35,459 nucleotides of DNA, from NCBI GenBank assembly GCA_023957125.1, contig JAMLHL010000037.1, positions 1 through 35,459 on the forward strand. The letters are read 5' to 3'. A program made the translations under genes and the position numbers. The notes beneath the pieces were generated by a model that did not search any database, was not told the DNA's origin, and worked only from the letters and a program-made list of their open reading frames with translations. This stretch comes from Chitinophagaceae bacterium (GTDB lineage: Bacteria > Bacteroidota > Bacteroidia > Chitinophagales > Chitinophagaceae). Shown piece after piece: positions 8,255-16,270 of this stretch; position 1 is the first letter of the stretch, and each line of letters begins with the position of its first letter.

Positions 8255-8553
8255 CTTCAAACCAACTTCGCTTCCGTATTTTCTCTTTAGATGAATTTGA
8301 CAGCCAGCATCCGGCAGAAAGCGAAATCAGCGACTATTTCAGAATACTGACTTCAGATCGTTACACCACGATTTCCGATTATCTCCATCAAAGCGCCACC
8401 GTTTTTACTTATAATGAGCCCAGGGAAGAAATGTTGAATATCATGCTCGTTCAGCCGCCGGCTCAAAAAGGTAATTATAGTTTCGGCATTGAAATAGCAT
8501 TATCAGACGGCCGCATATTTAAAAAAGAGACCCCGGTTATTGAATTGATTTAA
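8248..8553 (+). CDS. Open reading frame without a standard start codon (unknown; remnant or non-ATG gene)
   Basis: From the end of the deacetylase gene to TAA at 8551-8553 one frame is completely open and reads like protein (for example LRFRIFSLDEFDSQHPAESE, YFRILTSDRYTTISDYLHQS, YSFGIEIALSDGRIFKKE). The stop directly abuts the ATG of the next gene, as in a tight operon. The frame is open from 8194, after TGA 8191-8193, but offers no ATG, GTG or TTG before an internal ATG well inside. ATT at 8248 follows AAGGAAGAA and would be a rare start. It is therefore either a gene that lost its 5' end or start codon, or a small coupled gene using ATT. I do not recognise the family. Confidence 0.55.
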   Translation: MIASNQLRFRIFSLDEFDSQHPAESEISDYFRILTSDRYTTISDYLHQSATVFTYNEPREEMLNIMLVQPPAQKGNYSFGIEIALSDGRIFKKETPVIELI

Positions 8554-9354
8554 ATGAAAAGTATCATCCTGATCATAAGTTGCTTTTTTGTTGTCAATGC
8601 AATGGCGCAAAACAAACCCCTGAGAAAACAAAGGTTGATCTTTAGTCATGGGGTAGGTTATTCTTTTCTCCTTAATAATTTGCATGTGGATCCGTTTATA
8701 GATCAGCTCAATAATTTCAACGCAAAAGGACCGCTCCTGAATTGTTTCACCGTTAACTGGTTTTTGAAGAACAATCTGGGGGTTTCGTTTAAGGCGTATG
8801 TTATGCCCGGCACTGATAAACAGGATAGAAATGAAGTGTTGCACCGCATGGTGGAGGAACAATTCGGAGATCATTATTTTTACAGTCCCGCCTATACATC
8901 CGGGTCTTACGGGGGTGAAGATTCGCCGGTTTTCATCATCGGTTTGGGATTAAACTATAAAATAGAGAAGGGGCAGTTTACCTATATTCCCGGATTTCAG
9001 ATAGGAGGTATTGATTTGGTGGCAAGACCGTCTTATTACAGGACATTAAAAGAAAAAAATTCGAATACCCTTTTAAGGTTGGATTACGAATCCCTTTCAG
9101 AGACAGGCAGTGCCTTTACTTACGGACCGGAGATCGCTATCATGTATCGTTTAAATACGATAGTAGGAATTAAGGCTAATGTCTCCTATTTGAGATACAA
9201 AGCGTTGGTAAATTACGAACGGATTTTAACGGATCTTGCTTTTCAACAGAAATCCGTGAATTATTATCAGCATGAAAAAACTTTAAATCGTCTTCATGCC
9301 GACCTGAGCATTGCGATAGGTTTTGGACGAAGAGCGGAACTGGTGGGTAGATAA
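8554..9354 (+). CDS. Predicted outer-membrane beta-barrel protein
   Basis: The 266-residue product starts with a signal peptide (MKSIILIISCFFVVNAMAQ). The rest is built of amphipathic strands rich in Tyr, Gly and Phe (RLIFSHGVGYSFLLNN, FIIGLGLNYKIEKGQFTYIPGFQIGG, AFTYGPEIAIMYRLNTIVGIKANVSYLRYKA, ADLSIAIGFG), the pattern of a small outer-membrane barrel. No specific family is recognised. Its ATG directly abuts the stop of the start-less frame before it, so the two are probably translated in a coupled fashion. It is the last gene of the NfeD operon. Confidence 0.75.
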   Translation: MKSIILIISCFFVVNAMAQNKPLRKQRLIFSHGVGYSFLLNNLHVDPFIDQLNNFNAKGPLLNCFTVNWFLKNNLGVSFKAYVMPGTDKQDRNEVLHRMVEEQFGDHYFYSPAYTSGSYGGEDSPVFIIGLGLNYKIEKGQFTYIPGFQIGGIDLVARPSYYRTLKEKNSNTLLRLDYESLSETGSAFTYGPEIAIMYRLNTIVGIKANVSYLRYKALVNYERILTDLAFQQKSVNYYQHEKTLNRLHADLSIAIGFGRRAELVGR

Positions 9355-9492
9355 CGGGGAAGTGCGCTCCTCCGCAATCCGGAAAATTCCGGAACAAACA
9401 TTTTTTCTATACTATAATCAGGGGTGCTGAATAACCGGGGCACTTCATGGGATGTGAGTTAAAATGCGACGCAGTTAAACAGCAGACCCTAT

Positions 9493-9798
9493 TTATATAT
9501 CCCGGTGCATAATATACTTTTCATTGATCCAGGAAACCCGGTATTTAACCGATAGCCAAATAGCCGGGAAAAGAGAGTAGCGCCTGGCTTGGAAAGCATG
9601 AGGTGAAAAAATGATTTTTTTGTTTTTTATATCTTTTATATACTCCAATACTTTCTCGTAAGGTGTTTCTTTATATCGGTATAGTATAAATTTCATTAAG
9701 AGTATAGATGTAAACTTGTATCGAAAGTATCGGTTAATTATAATTGTCCCAATTTTTTTCGATGAACGGAGGGTTGTTTGCCGTTGAAGCGGCGTCAT
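9493..9798 (-). CDS. Doubtful small ORF overlapping the mutS stop
   Basis: The 101-codon frame begins with ATG 9796-9798, which overlaps the mutS TGA (ATGA), an arrangement seen in coupled genes. The C-terminal two thirds (from MKFILYRYKETPYEK, ATG at 9696) are more protein-like than the N-terminal third. No family is recognised, composition is AT-rich and codon use is poor. It may be a decayed gene or a chance frame. Confidence 0.25.
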   Translation of the reverse strand: MTPLQRQTTLRSSKKIGTIIINRYFRYKFTSILLMKFILYRYKETPYEKVLEYIKDIKNKKIIFSPHAFQARRYSLFPAIWLSVKYRVSWINEKYIMHRDI

Positions 9799-12392
9799 TT
9801 AAGGATCTCCTTTATTTCATTAAGTTTAAGTAAAGCCTCCACAGGCGTAAGCCGGTTGATATCTATATTTTCCAGGATCTGCCGTATTTGTTGAAAAGCC
9901 TCCGTATGAAGGTCAAATATGGAGAGCTGCACACGCGGGGCTGACAATTCTTTTATTGACTTCCCTGCGGTATCGGAGTGGTGATTCTTTTCTAATTGTT
10001 TTAATATGGAATTGGCCCGGTCAATCAGGGAGGGCGGCATACCGGCCATTTTTGCCACGTGAATACCAAAACTATGCGTGCTGCCTCCCGGGGCTAATTT
10101 TCGCAGGAAGATGATTTTATTACCCGCTTCTTTATTGGTGATGTGATAATTTTTTACCCTTTGCAGTTTGTTTTCCAGCTCATTCAACTCGTGATAATGA
10201 GTGGCAAACAGCGTTTTGGGCTTGAAAGGAGAGTTGTGTAAGAATTCGGCGATGCTCCATGCAATGGATATCCCATCGTATGTGGAAGTGCCCCGCCCTA
10301 TTTCATCGAGCAGGATCAGGCTGCCTGAAGAAATATTATTGATGATACTGGCTGTTTCGTTCATTTCCACCATAAAAGTGGATTCTCCGGCGCTCAGGTT
10401 GTCGGAAGCGCCTACCCTCGTAAATATCTTATCGGTAATGGGGATATGGGCGTAGTCGGCCGGCACAAAACTCCCGGTGTGTGCCATCAGGGTGATCAGG
10501 GCGGTTTGCCGGAGCAGGGCGCTCTTCCCGCTCATATTGGGCCCGGTGAGGATGATGATCTGCTGATGGCCGGGATCCAGTGAAATGTCATTGGCAATAT
10601 ATTGTTCCCCCGGCGGGAGATAGCGTTCTATCACGGGATGCCGGCTTTCCTTTAATTCCAAAGCGCTGCCTTCGTGCAATACAGGCTTTTTATAATGATA
10701 CTGCAGCGCGTTATTGGCAAAGCTGATCAAACAATCCAGTATAGCCAGGATATTGCCATTCACCTGCATGGGTGCTATAAAGTCCTGAAGCTCCAAAAGC
10801 AGTTTCTCATATAATTCAGACTCTATCTGCAGTATTTTATCTTCCGCCCCGGTTATTTTCTCTTCGTAATGCTTTAATTCGGGGGTGATATACCGTTCGG
10901 CGTTGGTAAGGGTTTGTTTCCGTATCCAGTTTTCGGGTACTTTGCTTTTGTGTGCATTGGTCACTTCCAGGTAATAGCCGAATACGTTGTTAAACCCCAC
11001 TTTAAGCGAGGAAATACCGGTGGTGTGCGTCTCTTTTTGTTGCAGTTCCAGCAAATATTCTTTTCCTCCTTTTGCAATGGATCTGAGTTCATCCAATGCA
11101 GGGTCTACACCTGCATTGATAACATTCCCCTTATTGGTCTGAGCCGGGGGATTGTCAGCGATCTCTCTGTTGATCTTTTCAGCAATATACTGACAGGGGT
11201 TGAGGGCATCTGCCAGTCTTTTAAGATAACTGTTGTTGCTGGCGCCGCAAACCTTTTTTATTTCTTCAACCTGTTGCAAGCCCCTGGCAATTTGCTTTAC
11301 CTCCCTGGGATTCACTTTTTTCAAGGGTATTTTGCTGACCAGCCTTTCCACATCGCCGCATTGCCTGATGTGTTGGGTAATCCTGTTTCTGCCATCCGTT
11401 TCCCGGATCAGGTATTCGACCAGGTTCAGCCTTTCATTGATCAAACTGATGTCCTTCAGCGGTAATACGATCCATCGTTTCATCAAACGCGCGCCCATAG
11501 GCGACACCGTGCTGTCCATTACTTTTTGCAGGGTTTGGCTGCCTTCACCGCTGTTGCCCAATAGTTCAAGATTACGGATGGTAAACCGGTCCATCCACAG
11601 ATGGTCGTCCCTGTCAATGCGCTGGATGGCGGTAATGTGCTGAAGATTGGGATGTTCGGTATCTTTCAGGTAATGCAAAACGGCCCCCGCTGCTACAATC
11701 CCCGCGTGCATATCCTCAATTCCGAAGCCTTTCAGCGAATGGGTCCCGAAATGTTTCAGCAGGCTCTCGGTGGCATACGCCTGGTCAAACAGCCAGCTTT
11801 CTAAGGTATAGGTATAAAACTTTGATCCAAAGATTTCTTTGAATTTTTTCTGAAAATTACGCTGGAAGATCACCTCCGCCGGTTTCAGGCTTTGCAACAA
11901 TTTATCCGCATATTCCGCATTGCCCTCCGCTACAAAAAATTCACCGGTAGAAATATCGAGAAAAGCAGTGCCGATCTTCTGCTCACTGAAGTGTACCCCT
12001 GCCAGGAAATTGTTGCTGTTGTATTCCAGCAGTTTATCGTTGGTGGCTACACCCGGGGTTACCATTTCCGTAACGCCTCTTTTAACGATACCTTTAACCT
12101 GTTTGGGATCCTCCAGTTGGTCACAGATGGCTACACGGTAGCCGGCTTTCACCAGTTTGTGAAGATAGGTATCCAACGCATGATGTGGAAATCCAGCCAG
12201 CTCGGAAGAGGCGGATCCACCATTGTTTCTTTTTGTTAATGTGATGCCAAGCACCCGCGATGTAATGATGGCGTCTTCTCCGAAGGTTTCATAAAAATCG
12301 CCTACTCTGAATAAAAGTATGGCATCCGGGTATTTTTGCTTGATTGCCCGGTGTTGTTGCATTAACGGAGTATCTGAAGCAGCTTTTGCCAT
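9795..12392 (-). CDS. mutS: DNA mismatch repair protein MutS
   Basis: The 865-residue product is full-length for MutS1. The N-terminal mismatch-binding domain carries the Phe-x-Glu motif (RVGDFYETFGEDA). The connector, lever and clamp domains follow, and the ATPase domain has Walker A (TGPNMSGKS, near residue 620), Walker B (LILLDEIGRGTSTYDG) and the C-terminal dimerisation helices. It recognises base mismatches and small loops and recruits MutL. The frame extends upstream to a TTG at 12404, but ATG 12392 (MAKAASDTPLMQQ) matches the usual MutS start. It is transcribed divergently from the aldehyde dehydrogenase with 53 bases between starts. Confidence 0.98.
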   Translation of the reverse strand: MAKAASDTPLMQQHRAIKQKYPDAILLFRVGDFYETFGEDAIITSRVLGITLTKRNNGGSASSELAGFPHHALDTYLHKLVKAGYRVAICDQLEDPKQVKGIVKRGVTEMVTPGVATNDKLLEYNSNNFLAGVHFSEQKIGTAFLDISTGEFFVAEGNAEYADKLLQSLKPAEVIFQRNFQKKFKEIFGSKFYTYTLESWLFDQAYATESLLKHFGTHSLKGFGIEDMHAGIVAAGAVLHYLKDTEHPNLQHITAIQRIDRDDHLWMDRFTIRNLELLGNSGEGSQTLQKVMDSTVSPMGARLMKRWIVLPLKDISLINERLNLVEYLIRETDGRNRITQHIRQCGDVERLVSKIPLKKVNPREVKQIARGLQQVEEIKKVCGASNNSYLKRLADALNPCQYIAEKINREIADNPPAQTNKGNVINAGVDPALDELRSIAKGGKEYLLELQQKETHTTGISSLKVGFNNVFGYYLEVTNAHKSKVPENWIRKQTLTNAERYITPELKHYEEKITGAEDKILQIESELYEKLLLELQDFIAPMQVNGNILAILDCLISFANNALQYHYKKPVLHEGSALELKESRHPVIERYLPPGEQYIANDISLDPGHQQIIILTGPNMSGKSALLRQTALITLMAHTGSFVPADYAHIPITDKIFTRVGASDNLSAGESTFMVEMNETASIINNISSGSLILLDEIGRGTSTYDGISIAWSIAEFLHNSPFKPKTLFATHYHELNELENKLQRVKNYHITNKEAGNKIIFLRKLAPGGSTHSFGIHVAKMAGMPPSLIDRANSILKQLEKNHHSDTAGKSIKELSAPRVQLSIFDLHTEAFQQIRQILENIDINRLTPVEALLKLNEIKEILK

Positions 12393-12401
12393 ACAGGTGG
12401 C

Positions 12402-12435
12402 CAAAAATAAGGCAATTGGTTATCTTGCAGCAAAA
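12402..12435 (-). promoter_or_regulatory. Promoter of mutS
   Basis: On the minus strand TTTTG (12435-12431) is followed after 21 bases by TATTTTTG (12409-12402), a full match to the Bacteroidota TTTG-N19-21-TAnnTTTG pattern. The -7 box ends 9 bases before the mutS ATG, so the leader would be very short. A weaker plus-strand box (TATCTTGC at 12421) overlaps it and may serve the aldehyde dehydrogenase. Confidence 0.5.
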
Positions 12436-12445
12436 TGAATAAGCC

Positions 12446-13972
12446 ATGGATGGTTTTATCGAAAAACTGGGCATACGTTCCGTAAATCAGGGGATATCTG
12501 CAGGACAGCATTACATGGGTTCAACCGGTTCCCTGCTGACTTCTTATTCTCCTGTTGACGGGTCACAGATCGCCCGGGTTTATCTTGCCGATGCCGATGG
12601 ATTGGATACTGTGGTTAGAAAGGCGGAGGAGGCATTTTTGCAATGGAGAACATGGCCGGCGCCGAAAAGAGGCGATATCGTACGGCAGATCGGCAATAAG
12701 TTGCGTGAATTCAAATTGCCTTTGGCTAAACTGGTGTCTTATGAGATGGGGAAAAGCCTGCAGGAAGGACTGGGGGAAGTGCAGGAGATGATTGATATCT
12801 GTGATTTCGCAACCGGGTTATCCCGGCAGTTGTGCGGGGTTACGATGCAAAGCGAGCGTCCCGGACACCGGATGTACGAACAATGGCATCCGTTAGGGCC
12901 AACGGCCATTATTACGGCCTTCAATTTCCCGGTTTCGGTATGGAGTTGGAATGCGATGATCGCATGGGTATGCGGTAATACCGCTATCTGGAAACCTTCC
13001 GAAAAAGCGCCGCTTTGTGCTGTAGCCTGCCAGAACCTGGTGGCCGGTGTTTTTGCCGAAAACCATGTTCCTGAGGGTGTTAGCTGTTTATTGACAGGAG
13101 GCCGGGAACTTGGAGAAAGAATAGCCCGGGAGCCACGGATACCCCTGGTTTCAGCCACGGGTTCCACCGCAATGGGCCGATCTGTGGGGGCGGCAGTGGC
13201 TTCCCGCCTCGGAAGGAGTATCCTCGAATTAGGGGGAAATAATGCTGTCATTATATCAAAAGAAGCCGATCTGGAACTGGCCATCCGGGCCAGCGTTTTC
13301 GGCGCGGTGGGAACAGCCGGGCAGCGTTGTACCAGTACGCGTCGCCTCATTATTCATGAAGCCATTTATGAAAATTTTAAAGAGAAACTGATCACCGCCT
13401 ATCGGCAACTGAAAATCGGGGATCCTCTGGAGGAGGAAAATCACGTGGGTCCCCTCATAGATAAGAAGGCCGTGGACAATTACCTGGAGGCGATTGAAGC
13501 CTGTAAACAGCAGGGCGGCACCTTTGTGGTGGAGGGAGGAGTGCTGCAGGGAGAAGCATTCAAAAGCGGATGCTACGTAAAACCGTGTGTTGCGGAGGTG
13601 GCGCCACAGATGCCCATCGTGCAAAGGGAGACCTTTGCTCCCATATTATATATAATGAAATACAGTTCCATTGAAGAAGCCATCGCTTTGCAAAACGGAG
13701 TACCGCAGGGATTGTCTTCAGCACTGATAACGCTTAATATAAGAGAAATGGAACTGTTTTTCTCTTCATCCGGCAGTGATTGCGGCATTGCGAATATCAA
13801 TATGGGTACCAGCGGAGCTGAGATAGGCGGCGCTTTTGGGGGAGAAAAGGCAACGGGAGGGGGCCGGGAAAGTGGCAGCGACGCCTGGAAGAATTATATG
13901 CGACGGCAAACCAATACCATCAACTGGTCGGAGAGCCTCCCTTTGGCACAAGGAATCGTATTCGGCGTATAA
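12446..13972 (+). CDS. ALDH7-type aldehyde dehydrogenase (aminoadipate semialdehyde / piperideine-6-carboxylate type)
   Basis: The 508-residue NAD-dependent dehydrogenase has catalytic Cys295 in GQRCTS and general-base Glu261 in LELGGNN. The cofactor region has IITAFNFPVSVWSWNAMIA and WKPSEKAPL, and the tail has NINMGTSGAEIGGAFGGEK. NFPV followed by WSWN, the SAEIGGAFGGEK-type end and overall length are typical of ALDH7 (antiquitin/AmaB/Pcd), which oxidises 2-aminoadipate-6-semialdehyde in lysine degradation. No other lysine catabolic gene is in the window, so the substrate is inferred from family only. Start ATG 12446 follows the divergent promoter region with mutS. Confidence 0.9.
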   Translation: MDGFIEKLGIRSVNQGISAGQHYMGSTGSLLTSYSPVDGSQIARVYLADADGLDTVVRKAEEAFLQWRTWPAPKRGDIVRQIGNKLREFKLPLAKLVSYEMGKSLQEGLGEVQEMIDICDFATGLSRQLCGVTMQSERPGHRMYEQWHPLGPTAIITAFNFPVSVWSWNAMIAWVCGNTAIWKPSEKAPLCAVACQNLVAGVFAENHVPEGVSCLLTGGRELGERIAREPRIPLVSATGSTAMGRSVGAAVASRLGRSILELGGNNAVIISKEADLELAIRASVFGAVGTAGQRCTSTRRLIIHEAIYENFKEKLITAYRQLKIGDPLEEENHVGPLIDKKAVDNYLEAIEACKQQGGTFVVEGGVLQGEAFKSGCYVKPCVAEVAPQMPIVQRETFAPILYIMKYSSIEEAIALQNGVPQGLSSALITLNIREMELFFSSSGSDCGIANINMGTSGAEIGGAFGGEKATGGGRESGSDAWKNYMRRQTNTINWSESLPLAQGIVFGV

Positions 13973-14003
13973 CTTTTTGTTAAAAGGTTTATAAATGAAT
14001 TAT

Positions 14004-14012
14004 TTATCCACA
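14004..14012 (+). promoter_or_regulatory. Perfect DnaA box
   Basis: TTATCCACA is an exact match to the DnaA box consensus TTATNCACA. It directly abuts the parS-like palindrome. A single box is expected by chance about once in 130 kb for this exact sequence, so on its own it is weak evidence. Confidence 0.4.
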
Positions 14013-14028
14013 TGTTTCCCGTGAAACG
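14013..14028. promoter_or_regulatory. parS-like palindrome (possible ParB site)
   Basis: TGTTTCCCGTGAAACG matches the broadly conserved parS sequence TGTTTCACGTGAAACA at 14 of 16 positions, with mismatches at position 7 and at the last base. The site is intergenic. parS sites bind ParB and usually cluster near the replication origin. No parA or parB gene is in the window. Confidence 0.4.
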
Positions 14029-14442
14029 TGCATATCTTTTTTTGGCCTTAAGCGAGTATTTATGTAAAAAACCTCCTTCTTTTCGGGTATTTCAGCTTTC
14101 AGCTCCTTATGCGCTTCACCGGTTGGCGAATGCGTCCACCGCTGCCTGGTTTTACGGGCGGATGTCGCCTTCCCGCCCGGCCGTTTCAAACCGGATCCTC
14201 GTTCCCGGTTCTGAACGGGCGGCATATAAACCGGGTCATCGGCTCCATCGGTTTCTGCAGTTGGGATGGGAATTCGTTTAAAATGAATCATCATCCGGAA
14301 GCAGCAAATTTTTTGAACCGTAAAAGGGCCCCGTATTTTTTTAAAAAAAGCGGAAGTTCCTGAATTACAGGTAATAATCTTAGACGGTTACACGTTATCT
14401 TTTTCGTATTTACCTTTTATCCTTTGGAAACAATCCAATGAT

Positions 14443-15960
14443 ATGAAAAAGACACTTTTACTCTTAGCAGTTTCTATCCCTTTTTTCAATATTACAATTG
14501 CCCAGGTTAAATGGGGGATTGGTGGTGGAATACACAGCAACTCTGTGATTGAAAAAAACAATCTCAATAGCTGGGATCAGCAGTTTAAAGAAAATTATTC
14601 CCCGCTCAGTGGTTTTCACGGAGGTATATTTGCGGAGATCAACCTGGATAAAAATGGGAATTGGGCTGTTCAGCCAGCTTTGTTGTACACGAATAAAGGA
14701 AGGAAATTTTCGAAGTCCTATGACTCCACCACCTCCTTTCTGAACGACACCTCCACTATCAATGCCTCCTGGAAGATCAGTTATGCTGAGCTTCCGGTCA
14801 ACCTGGTATATCGCGTTCCCCTCACTTCCAAACTACGGTTTGTGGTGGGTGGCGGTCCGAGGATCTCTTACCATTTAAACAGTAAGGCGATTTATGAAAT
14901 TCGGAATGCTTCAGGTGAATACAGCAGTTTCGACAACAAACTGGCCACCGGCGATGCCGTAAACAAATACCAGAAGCTGGTGTGGGGAGTAAACGCGCTG
15001 GCCGGTCTGGATTTCAACGACCGGGTGATGCTTACGGCTAATTACAGCCGGGATATGTCCGGCTTTTATACGGCAGAATATGGCGGTTCCTTCCGGCATG
15101 AGCTTTGGGGAGCCGGCGCCGTGATCTGGTTTACCCGTTCCGCGACAGCCAAACAAAAAGCCGCCGAAAAAGACAGTGATGGAGATGGCGTGCCGGACAA
15201 GCTGGATAAATGCCCGGGCGAAATGGGCACCGCCGCCACCAATGGTTGCCCCGACCGGGATGGCGACAATATCCCGGATACGGAGGATAGCTGCCCGGAT
15301 ATACCCGGACCGGTTCAATTCAAGGGTTGTCCCGCTCCGGATGGAGACAAAGATGGTATTCCGGATCATGAAGATAAATGTCCGGAAGTGGCGGGATTGG
15401 CCCAATATGGTGGTTGCCCGGCGCCCGATACCGATAACGATGGTATCCCCGATGACAGGGACCTTTGCCCCGAAACAGCCGGCATCGCGAAATACAACGG
15501 GTGTCCCGTTCCTGATACCGATGGCGACGGAATAGATGACGAAAATGATAAATGTCCGCTGAAACCCGGCAGGAAAGAAAACGGCGGCTGTCCTATGGTG
15601 ACAACGAATATGCTGGAAGAAATCACCAATGCCGCACGGAGTATTTTATTTGATGTGAGCAGTGATAACATCAAAACCTCATCCTACCCGGCTTTGAACA
15701 AACTTGCCAAAATACTGGAACTGGAATCCGATATTAACCTGGAAATTGAAGGGCATACCGACAACACCGGATCGGTGAGACTCAACCAGGTTCTTTCGGG
15801 ACGCAGGGCGCTGGCTATCAAAACCTACCTGGTAAATAAGGGTATTGCGCCCGAACGACTGAAAGCGTCCGGTTTTGGCTCCGAACGTCCTATTGCCGAC
15901 AACAATACGGAAGCGGGCAGAGCCAAAAACAGGAGGGTTGAGTTTAAAGTCAAATATTAG
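14443..15960 (+). CDS. OmpA-family outer-membrane protein with beta-barrel and TSP type 3 repeats
   Basis: The 505-residue product has a signal peptide (to about residue 21), an N-terminal outer-membrane barrel domain (about 22-235), a calcium-binding linker of five thrombospondin type 3 repeats (about 244-385, each with a DxDGDGIPDxxDxCP core followed by a GCP) and a C-terminal OmpA peptidoglycan-binding domain (about 400-503). The last has IEGHTDNTGSVRLNQVLSGRRA with the Asp and Arg that hold diaminopimelate. It probably ties the outer membrane to the cell wall. A strong hairpin follows the gene. The next gene encodes a smaller relative. Confidence 0.93.
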   Translation: MKKTLLLLAVSIPFFNITIAQVKWGIGGGIHSNSVIEKNNLNSWDQQFKENYSPLSGFHGGIFAEINLDKNGNWAVQPALLYTNKGRKFSKSYDSTTSFLNDTSTINASWKISYAELPVNLVYRVPLTSKLRFVVGGGPRISYHLNSKAIYEIRNASGEYSSFDNKLATGDAVNKYQKLVWGVNALAGLDFNDRVMLTANYSRDMSGFYTAEYGGSFRHELWGAGAVIWFTRSATAKQKAAEKDSDGDGVPDKLDKCPGEMGTAATNGCPDRDGDNIPDTEDSCPDIPGPVQFKGCPAPDGDKDGIPDHEDKCPEVAGLAQYGGCPAPDTDNDGIPDDRDLCPETAGIAKYNGCPVPDTDGDGIDDENDKCPLKPGRKENGGCPMVTTNMLEEITNAARSILFDVSSDNIKTSSYPALNKLAKILELESDINLEIEGHTDNTGSVRLNQVLSGRRALAIKTYLVNKGIAPERLKASGFGSERPIADNNTEAGRAKNRRVEFKVKY

Positions 15961-15981
15961 GTAACCTGAAATTTTGTATTG

Positions 15982-16024
15982 AGGCTGTTTCAAAAACTCA
16001 ATCCTGAGAATTTTGAAACAGCCT
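15982..16024 (+). terminator. Strong hairpin terminator after the OmpA gene
   Basis: AGGCTGTTTCAAAA (15982-15995) pairs perfectly with 16011-16024; the loop itself contains CTCA/TGAG pairing. The right arm is followed by TTT. It lies 21 bases after the stop codon, so it separates the OmpA gene from the next one. Confidence 0.75.
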
Positions 16025-16055
16025 TTTAGCATCCGGTAATTTCCGCTCTCCGTCG

Positions 16056-16086
16056 TTGCAGGCGTCAATTCCTTATTATAGTTTTG
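16056..16086 (+). promoter_or_regulatory. Putative promoter of the small TSP3 protein gene
   Basis: TTG at 16056-16058 and TAGTTTTG at 16079-16086 are 20 bases apart, matching the Bacteroidota pattern. The leader to ATG 16271 would be about 180 bases, which is long, so the assignment is tentative. Confidence 0.35.
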
Positions 16087-16270
16087 TATTTATAATCCTT
16101 CCTGTGATTTTCCGCCTCAAGAACGAAAACGTTTTTAAACAGGCTCTTTAAGATTTCTGCTTTCGATTAACTGCACGATATCCCCGGTGAACAACTAAGT
16201 ATTTTTATAATTACACTAAGTGTTTCCCGTTATATATGTAAATCCTATCCGCCCTTTTGTAAACTTAAAA

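Larger units (their letters stand above)
13973..14442. other. Gene-free region with DnaA box and parS-like site
   Basis: About 470 bases between two plus-strand genes hold no convincing gene. The left end has the DnaA box and parS-like palindrome. The centre (about 14100-14270) is GC-rich and open in several frames on both strands, but none of the translations resembles a protein family. The right part is AT-rich and probably carries the promoter of the OmpA gene (TTTTATCCTTTG near 14415). Confidence 0.5.

Noticed and set aside
9378..9393. TCCGGAAAATTCCGGA as a terminator after the barrel gene
   Set aside because: The stem is short and the T-run begins about 9 bases later; it may be a weak hairpin only.
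14004..14363. ORFs of 84-96 codons on both strands
   Set aside because: They overlap one another on opposite strands in a GC-rich patch, lack family resemblance and have no promoter or start support.
15174..15600. DNA-level tandem repeats in the OmpA gene
   Set aside because: The periodicity is explained by the encoded thrombospondin type 3 repeats.
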